Source: Acorus gramineus | Taxonomy: Eukaryota > Streptophyta > Magnoliopsida > Acorales > Acoraceae | NCBI GenBank assembly: GCA_030737835.1 | Contig: JAUJYN010000040.1 | Location: 910,810 to 974,809, forward strand | Direction: 5' to 3' | DNA length: 64,000 nt | Shown: in pieces, positions 56,679 to 64,000 of the stretch | Position numbering within the stretch: position 1 is the stretch's first letter | Layout of the letters: every line of letters starts with the position of its first letter | Program-made: the position numbers and the translations under genes | Notes under the pieces: model-generated | What the model was told of the DNA's origin: nothing | Seen by the model: only the letters and a program-made list of their open reading frames with translations | Databases searched by the model: none

Positions 56679-57850
56679 TTACATGGGAAACAACCTCCAC
56701 AAGGGGTAGGGGGTTCCTACATTCAGAGGGACTGGTGGGAGAGGCTGGTCAACAGAACCCATCATTACTTCAACATCATTAAGCGCGCTGAATTTATTAG
56801 AGGGAAGCACAATGACCTTCTTGGGAGCATAAAGCATCCCGGTTACGGATATTTGAGCATCTGACATCAGTATATAAACTGTTTTCTTAGGAGATTGGAA
56901 TGGGGCTTCCCCTTGGGTAATCTCCTCTGCTTTTTCTTTAACCTTAGGTTGGAGGGCTTGTGTTTGCACGGTAGCTGTTTCCTTACAAACTGAAGGAACT
57001 TTGGCATCCAAATGTGGCTCCGTGGTAGACAAGATAGGAGTTTTCTTATAGCATCGAGTATCATCATGTTTGAATGTCATGCAATACTGGCAAGCACGCG
57101 GTTTCCAGTCGTATTCGACTTGGAAACGTTCCTTGAAGCCTAGAGAGATTTCAATTGAGATGGAATCCGAAAGAGTTTTGGAAGCTTCAACCTCAATGCA
57201 CAGTCAAGCATAGGTGGTTTTGCTGCATCTCAAGGTGGCGGAGTCCATGAATAGGGGAGTCCCAATGAGATTGCCAATTCGGCACAAGCAATCATTGTTC
57301 CATAAGTGCAGAGGCAAGTTGAGAAAGCGAACCCATATTGGAATACTACTCAACCTCTCTTGCTCCATTCGGACATCCAAGGACCATTTCTTGAGGATGA
57401 ATGGACGATGTTCAATTGTCCATGGACCTCCTTCAAGGATCAAGTTGCAACCCTCCTCTAGGTCAAACTTAACAGTAAAGAAGCCATTCCCATGTAGGAG
57501 GAGGGAGAAGTGTCATTTTGGTTTCCATAGTTTACAAAGAAATAGGAATTATGAGTAGTAGACCACGGTCTTACCAAAGATGTATCCCACCACCGCATTC
57601 TCCCAGATATGAATGAGAGGTGCGTATGAGGCCCGGTTGAGGACCGTCACTGGTTCCAATTCGTCCTCACGGGGAGGGACAAAAGACAACGAGTGCTCAA
57701 ACTAACAGGCTCCCCAACTGTAGCCAGGGGAACCTTAAATTGGGGCCGAGCGTGCCCGGGGCCTGCAGAACCACGAGAAGGTGCACGGTAATGGTGAATA
57801 GGGGGGAAATCAGCAGCGAGAGGACTAGAGGCAAGGAGGAACTGGGTCAC
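56679..57850 (-). pseudogene. LINE ORF1 (DUF4283 / zinc-knuckle protein), broken
   Basis: On the minus strand, after a proline-rich start, the frame reads GGPWTIEHRPFILKKW, IPIWVRFLNLPLHLW and GTPLFMDSATL (57443-57204), the DUF4283 pattern. Then ACQYCMTFKHDDTRC, a CCHC knuckle (near 57093-57050), is followed by a long low-complexity tail. Stops lie near 57545 and 57203. This ORF binds the LINE RNA. Confidence 0.82.
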
Positions 57851-57870
57851 GCAAACCGGTCATCACGCAG

Positions 57871-58954
57871 ACAAATGATATGCATGAATGATCAATTCAT
57901 CAACCCATAGTTTGCATGCAAGAATAACATAGTCTCCAATATATAGTTCATACATAAAATAATGTCTCAAAACGTGATGTCATGCTCATGTATTCCATAC
58001 TCAAAATAACAGTTGTATTCATAACATAGGCATGATGCGAATATAATATAAATATAAGTAGTTTTGAAATCTACATAGAAACTAGACCCACTCACCTTTG
58101 ATCCAACAAATAACACTAAAAGTCTAAGTCAACCTAACCAGTCCTGAAACGATACAAGTCAATAGCAATATGTGCAAACAGTATGGAACCTAATGGAACC
58201 CGTACACACTAAAACCGACGGCTCCCACAGGGGCCGTCCGAAACATGCCCAACAGCTCTCATTGGAGCCGTCCTGAGGCAGAAGCATGAAACCCTAGGTT
58301 TTTTTTTTATATATAAAAGAATGCCCTAGTACTTTCTATCATTGAAAACCCTACGCGAGTCGTTCAAAACGATATGAAACAGTAAGTATTCATATCTAAG
58401 AAATCCAATCATGCGTACGACGATCCGATTAAATAAACCAATAACTCGTTTAAAACATCTTTGAAAAATCCTAGATCCATCATAGATGAAAATCAATATA
58501 TATATATATATATAACAATGTAAAAGCGTTTAGGAGATAGGCCAAAGATCGTATGAATAAAAATTGGTTCAAAACCCTAATTCATGGAAAATGGAAAAAT
58601 ATCGATGAAACGTTAAAAATACTCAATACACCCAAGGATCTGAATATACTTTACAAAATCCTTTGAAAATCACGACAAGTAACGTATTATTATACCTAAC
58701 ATGATATCCTATTATTTTTAACCTTAGACCCTTTAAGGATTTATAAAACATATATAAGAACGATTAAAAACTTATCCAAAAATCTTTGAAAACCATCAAC
58801 TTATTATATGAAGAAACAATAACATGGATCTTATGATAAAACTCCAAAATAATCATGAAAACACATATAGGTTCAGGTCTAGGCAATTAAGGGTTAAAAC
58901 GAGACTTTAAACAATTCATAACATGATTCTATGTTAAATAACCAAACCTAGGCA

Positions 58955-59011
<57 letters not shown>

Positions 59012-60414
59012 CTATTCGTTTAACATAAAAGACATGTAATTTACTTTGAAAACTTCACGATTTCATAGATAAAACATAGGGACCCAAAAATCACACAACT
59101 ACATCAAAATCTATGAAAACTCAAGAAGAAAAGATAAAGAAATCCATAAACTTGAATCTACACATGCGAGACCTAATAGCATCATCAAAACCTTGTAAAA
59201 CATCACAAAACATCATGATATCATAGGGACCCAAAATCTCATGAAAAACTTTAAGAATCAAGAAGAAAACTCATTCTAATCAAGAAGAAAACTCATTCTA
59301 ATCAAACTGGTTAGCTGTTACATCAATCATTGCATACTCAAAACTCTTCATAAATCAAGGGTAGTACTCACAAGAAATTGCGGATAGAACCCCTTTCCGA
59401 GCTCCGCAATGATTTTGCCAAAATCGTCAAGGGAAAAACTTTTAAAATTTCTAGGGTTTCAATGCAAGGAGAGAGGAAAAGAGATTTATAAGCCTCTCAA
59501 ACACGTGGGGAAACAATTACGACGCCAATAATTTGCATTAATCCTGATTGATGCACCTGTTCTTTCCAAAATCAGATCCTATTTTCAAAAAATACGATTT
59601 TTTCAAATCAACGGTTCCTATTGCATCCGTCGCCAAGGTTCCCGACAGCTCCACTAGGATCCGTCACCCAGGTGCCCGACAGCTCTACTAGGATCCGTTG
59701 CCCATGTGCCGGACAGCACCTATAAGATCCGTCAGACAGTCTGACACCCTATTACGGTTTGGTCCATAACTTGATCTATACACATCTGATTTACGATCCA
59801 TAAGAAGCGTTGGAAAGCCAACGAAACGAGAAATCTAACCATGCTAAATTATTAGAAATTTGGAATACTAAACATACCATAAAAAAAAGGTTAATTACGG
59901 CCTAAAAGTCAGAGTCGCTACATAGAATGTGGTCAACCCCGGTCCGGACGGGGATAGAGGGAATCCGTCTAGGAATATTTCAGGCGTGAAGAGTAGGGCT
60001 AAAGAATGTGTGCGTATATATGTAGTGATGCAGAATTGATACTAAGATTACTACAGTATAAAAGCCCGAAGCCTCCTTAGCTTCATAGAAATCTCATCAC
60101 AAATTCGAATGTTGAACTCGTAATATGATCCTATACAAATTTGCAAGGTATTTAGGGAGGGGGTGCAAGCAACAGAACGCCTCATGAGAAAAGCAGCAAG
60201 ATATAAAATAGCTCGAACGACAGGATGTTTGATGGATGGCCAGGTTCATATATGGGTTACGTTACACCCAATCTACAAGCACTACACAGTTTTATAGAAG
60301 AGGTTAAAAACATACCTATATTTTTTAGAATGTACAGGATGTACTCAATGATTTTGGAAGTATAAATATATATGAGTAGGCCTTTACACCCAAAAAAAAT
60401 ACCAATCATATACG
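57871..60414. other. Long AT-rich stretch, repeat-derived, no gene
   Basis: No coding signal. Three phrases of the type GATCCGTCRCCCAGGTGCC followed by CGACAGCTC repeat at about 59624-59720. At 59920-59990 there is AGAGTCGCTACATAGAATG and CCCCGGTCCGGACGGGGATA, reminiscent of the edges of some gypsy LTRs, but no paired repeat is present. The region is probably decayed LTR sequence. Confidence 0.4.
58957..59009. repeat. (AT)n microsatellite
   Basis: An uninterrupted AT run of about 53 bp; a shorter one lies at about 58496-58513. Confidence 0.9.
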
Positions 60415-61343
60415 TGTTAGGATATTGTTCTAAAAACCATGAGTTATATAATAAACTTCAGCTTTCGATTACTGAGATGATTTTAGCATTTTATTGAGAA
60501 TCATTGTTGGTTGGCAAATATTTGTATTATATTGTGTTTGTTTTAGTCCTTTAGTCTGCACTGCAGATAATCTGGTGTGTAGAGTTTGGCTTACACACAG
60601 AAGATCGGATTATCAGATCCTTGTAGATTGTAAATTGATATTCACAATCTTAAAAGGACTTTGATAATCCAGATAAGGGTTGTAGTACAAGTTATCTTAC
60701 TTAGTCTATCTTGATTATGGGAAACCGACTCATATGTTTTGGGTGATTGTACTAATGCACTTTGTATATTGAACATTACTAGGTTTTGAGTAATTAACTT
60801 TTGTACTAACTAAATAAAATGATTTACACCACATGTTTATTATGATTACTTATATTCTTAATCCTAAAGTAGTTCTTAGACATGTGCATTTATTACTTGT
60901 CATTTTGATTCACTAAAAGTGAGATTCTCTCATGGATCAATAGGCTTGGTGAGTTTGGTGACAATATTACTTGTATGATGGATATTTGCTATTGATGGAA
61001 TCCACGCCTCTTATAAGTTTGATCATGTTTAACCCGGCCGGTGGATTTTATTATCCTACATGTCAAATAAGTTAAACAAAAGATCTCAAAGAAAATAAAA
61101 TGTGAAATAATATTATCAATAATAATTATTTCATAACGAGTATTGAAATTTTCACATGAGGATATATTAAGCATATAATAAAAAAGAGCTCGAAATATAA
61201 TTTTGATATTAGTGTATTGGATATGATCATGATTCTTTAGTGGACTGGATTATGACTTATGGGCTCATGGAGTTTAACTTTGGGTTGAGTTATAGTGATC
61301 AGGCCCATAGGATCTAATTTACCCTAGTCTATATTTATGTGGC

Positions 61344-61380
<37 letters not shown>

Positions 61381-61686
61381 AAGATAATTGATTTGATCCG
61401 CCAAAATCAAACCCAACCCCTAGAATTCATTTAGGAACTCCAGATCTAGAAAACGTGAGGAAGGGAGAGGGGGGGGGGGAGAGAGAGAGAGAGAATGAAG
61501 GGATTCGCGGTAGCTATTCGAAACAAGAAGGAGCCCACACTCTGTTGCGATCTACAAGCATTGGAAAGACATAAGGCAAAAGATATGAAGGTTCCAATCA
61601 ACCGATCCACCATCGTATATCGAATCCGTTCTTCAAGAGAGAGAACTCATATCAAAGTTCTTCGAGAGGTAACTCTAATTTCCACA
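60415..61686 (+). repeat. Possible copia-type LTR
   Basis: Starts TGTTAGGATATTGTTC and ends CTCTAATTTCCACA, a phrasing common at the ends of copia LTRs, with a (CT)n tract in between where a leader would begin. No primer site follows and the flanks ATACG and TTGTG do not match, so the limits are tentative. A 65-codon frame at 61495 (MKGFAVAIRNKKEPT) follows composition and is not claimed as a gene. Confidence 0.35.
61347..61377. repeat. (CT)n microsatellite
   Basis: About 31 bp of CT repeat. A G run followed by (GA)n lies at about 61469-61494 on the same strand, so the two could pair as a loose hairpin. Confidence 0.9.
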
Positions 61687-62777
61687 TTGTGAAGTTTGCA
61701 TAAAAAATATTTAATAAATTTTTTTTGTTATCTGTTCTATACCTATATCAACGGATCTTGGTCGGCATTCATTTTCCTCAACAATAAATACCAAAGACCA
61801 AACATTCCTTTTTTAATATTAGATTCTGATCCTTATAAGACATATGCTTAATTCTTTATTTTTCATAAAAAGAAAATAAAATGTTATTCCTTTTCTTCAT
61901 GATCCACCAAGAAGCTCTGATCCTACTTTGTGGGAATTCAATAAAACCCAAAATCCTATATCTGAACCACAAGTCTTCTACCTCCAAAAATCTCTCTTTT
62001 GACTTTCCCCATCATAATAATTGGAATTGTGTATGGGTCCTTAATAGGTTTTTACAAGTAAATTGAATCTGTAATCTCTCTAATACTAGTATAATTGAAC
62101 AAGCATAAAGGCATGTTGTTTAACCTGATCATTATTAAATCACAATTTAATAGGTATAATTAACATCACTCATTCTTTATTTGACAGTTAACAATGCCTA
62201 ATGATATGATTTATGTAGACCCACCTAAAAAGAATTTCCAGCATATTAATCTATTGAGGAGTCTAAAATACTTTTTGCTCACATTAGGCACCCATATTTT
62301 GAGCTGAAACACTCCCAAGCAGAAGATATCACAGTCCTAGGGCACATATTTTATGCCTTCTCAAACTGTCAATATTTTTTTTGGGCGTTGTTAGACACGG
62401 TCCTTTTTTCAAATCCCGCATGCAATCTCTCTCCGATGGAAGAAACAGAAACATTTGGAAAGCCAAGGAGGGTGGCTTGCTCTCTAATGGAAAATCCATT
62501 AGCTCCAAATGACTGTTGTCTGTTTGGCATATCTATTTCAAACGATGATCAAAACAAACAATGTCCGAAATTTGGATTAGGAGAGGAAAGTTAAACATTA
62601 TATTGTTTCCAATCCATCAAATAAACCTAAAACAGACATTGGTATACAATAAACTCCAATCAGTTTATATTTCTCCCAAATAAACTATGCTACAACATCC
62701 TTGCATATCAATCACCAAAAAAAAAATCCTCGCATACCAATTAAGACATTGAAAACAATCCAACTTGGTCCAAGTGT
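61687..62777. other. No gene seen
   Basis: AT-rich intergenic sequence with short frames only. It lies downstream of the 3' end of the gene at 62778-63081. Confidence 0.45.
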
Positions 62778-63081
62778 TTAGTTCTTCTTGGCTTCCTTTT
62801 CAGCTTTTCTCCTCGCCCGCCGTTCTCTAGAGCTCACTATAGGCCTGTATCCACCGCTGCTATCAGGTTCTGAATCTTCTATATCTCTCAAGGATTTCTG
62901 GAGTAAGAAATATAAATCACATTTTCTCCGAAGCAAATAATATCTTTTGAAGCAATACATCACTGAGTGAAGGGGGAGCTGTTTATACCTCTCGGAGCTC
63001 GCCGAAGCTTACGACGTAAAATGTGGCTGCTGCAGCAGCCACGATCCCCAGTATAGGAAGAGCTATCTGTGATGGATCCAT
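62778..63081 (-). CDS. Small conserved single-pass membrane protein, 70 aa, two exons
   Basis: On the minus strand exon 1 is 63081-62989 and exon 2 is 62897-62778, joined in phase 0 across a 91-bp GT-AG intron (donor GAG/GTATAAAC, acceptor TTACTCCAG). The product starts MDPSQIALPILGIVAAAAAT, a short N-terminal tail plus one hydrophobic segment (about residues 6-25). It then has FGELREKSLRDIEDSEPD, an acidic stretch, and a basic end, SSRERRARRKAEKEAKKN. This layout matches a small uncharacterised protein that I recall as conserved among plants; the membrane location follows from the hydrophobic segment. Frame, splice sites and lack of breaks make it the clearest ordinary host gene here. Confidence 0.82.
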
Positions 63082-63519
63082 GAAATCTCCCTCTCTATCT
63101 TTCTCCCCCTCCCACCCACCACTTTTAGTTTGGTTGGTTATGAGAAGGATCACAATCTAACATTATCCACATCTATTTGTACGCATCAAAAATATGTTGG
63201 AAATTCTGCAGCTAGCCTAGTAGATCTCAACCGTCTAAACAATGGATCCATTAAAAATCTTGCACCTATGACTCTAGACTGAAGGAAATTTCCATGGAAA
63301 ATGATACGTCCAGCCCCGTAACAAACCCATCCATGGTCCACTTAAGTTTTTCTTTTTAAATCATACATTCTCCCACTAAATTAATAATTTTATATAAAAT
63401 GAAATATAATACATTAATATATTTTTTTCTTTCAAAAAATGAGAGTATAGGACTGGTAGAGGTTTTTCAAAATGTATTTCATGTGTCTTGTAAGTTGGGT
63501 CTTTACTTGTAATTTTGTG
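63082..63519. other. Upstream region of the 70-aa gene
   Basis: Contains a CT-rich stretch (63087-63115) that is probably the leader of the minus-strand gene, then AT-rich sequence. No TATA box stands out on the minus strand close to the start. Confidence 0.4.
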
Positions 63520-64000
63520 TGTTGGGTTTTTAGTCCCACATCGGTTAAAGGGAAACTTATTTGGCACTATATAAAGTAATGTTTACTTTAGGAATGGTAA
63601 GGTGTTATGCACACGGTGTTTTAGCACCGTCTGCACGCGTGTGCGATGGGCGCAATGTGGCGCTTTGTTGGCGCACTTGGCTTATCAGACGCATCGTCGC
63701 TAGGAGCTGGAGCCTTTTCCTTTTGGCTAATCGGAGGGTGGAGATTGTTCCATCAGATGCAATCTGGACCGTCTGAATGATGGACTCATCAGCTGCGATG
63801 TGCACCGTTGGATCGATCAAGAATCGGTTACGCTGATCAAGGGGTGCCATTGGGAAGGGTGCATCGGATGCTGATCGATCTGGACGGTCAATCTTGTAAC
63901 TAAAGATTCAACGGTCCAGATTGAAGGTGGTTAAGTTTCATGGGATGCCTTGAAATGGTGCTCCTATGTCTATTAATAGACATGAATTTCAATCATTCAA
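63520..64000 (+). repeat. Probable start of an LTR running off the window
   Basis: Begins TGTTGGGTTTTTAGTCCCACATCGG, written here as TGTTGGG at 63520 and AGTCCCACATCGG at 63532-63544, with CTATATAAAG at 63568-63577. Many plant LTR elements open with this TCCCACATCG word. The sequence to the window end has no gene; it shows repeated GATCTGGACGGTC / CGGTCCAGATTG words (about 63873-63930). Confidence 0.5.
63532..63577 (+). promoter_or_regulatory. USE-like element plus TATA box
   Basis: AGTCCCACATCGG fits the plant U-snRNA upstream sequence element RTCCCACATCG. A TATATAAA box starts about 26 bp after it, close to the spacing of Pol III-type plant snRNA promoters. No snRNA sequence follows, so a similar word in an LTR promoter is the more likely reading. 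Confidence 0.45.

Larger units (their letters stand above)
51773..57870 (-). mobile_element. Near full-length L1-type LINE, broken
   Basis: On the minus strand the order is ORF1 (from about 57850), ORF2 (from about 56226), a 3' region and a poly(A) seen as the T run at 51773-51784. All expected L1 modules of plants are present, but each is cut by stops or frameshifts. The 5' edge near 57870 is an estimate. A direct duplication of about 95 bp lies in its 3' region. Confidence 0.85.

Noticed and set aside
61495..61692. 65-codon frame starting MKGFAVAIRNKK
   Set aside because: No recognisable domain, next to simple repeats and within a likely LTR; ends at a plain stop.

Overview
This is a gene-poor, repeat-rich stretch of nuclear DNA from a flowering plant. 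The evidence is the set of plant-type retrotransposons primed by initiator methionine tRNA, CACTA, hAT, Tourist-like and Mutator-like DNA transposons, plant mobile domain (PMD) proteins, GT-AG introns, and a small two-exon gene that I recall as conserved in plants. The sequence does not let me name the species.

Left part (1-18.8 kb). A 10.3 kb Ty3/gypsy element (670-10960) of the Tekay/Del chromovirus type has two 3.77 kb LTRs, a primer-binding site, a polypurine tract, an AAGGG target duplication on both sides, and a badly decayed gag-pol. It sits in what looks like the intron of a broken PMD gene (1-208 and 11107-11454). A truncated relative on the minus strand follows (11.45-14.23 kb); its LTR carries a striking CpG-rich tract. 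Next come a decayed ABHD17-like hydrolase pseudogene (14871-15300), a CACTA end, a minus-strand gypsy gag with its LTR, and a copia zinc-knuckle fragment.

Middle part (18.8-33 kb). LINE 3' ends on the minus strand are interrupted by two DNA transposons. There is a small putative membrane-protein gene (24411-24752, minus), a fold-back element with a long central hairpin (26081-26711), remnants of a putative plant transposon protein, a copia LTR with the start of its gag, and a long AT-rich stretch I cannot assign.

The most notable unit is a Mutator-like element at 32939-43487. It has 28-bp terminal inverted repeats and a perfect 9-bp target duplication (ATACTCCAA). It holds two convergent, apparently intact genes: a five-coding-exon PMD protein gene on the plus strand (577 aa) and an 875-aa MULE transposase on the minus strand whose C-terminus is an OTU-like cysteine protease domain. 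Between their 3' ends lies a tandem array of about 240-bp units, ordered as 484-bp dimers and dense in the palindrome GTCGAC. My reading, as inference, is a self-contained mobile cassette in which transposase, protease and PMD protein travel together.

Right part (43.5-64 kb). This holds a 949-bp hAT element with an 8-bp duplication, a LINE fragment split by a CACTA-like element that is itself split by a compact non-autonomous LTR element (TSD CCCAT), another LINE, a Tourist-like MITE (TSD TAA) in a CACTA end, and a near full-length but broken L1-type LINE (51.8-57.9 kb, minus). After unassigned AT-rich sequence comes a convincing ordinary host gene, a 70-aa single-pass membrane protein (62778-63081, minus). 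The last 480 bp look like the start of an LTR that runs off the window.
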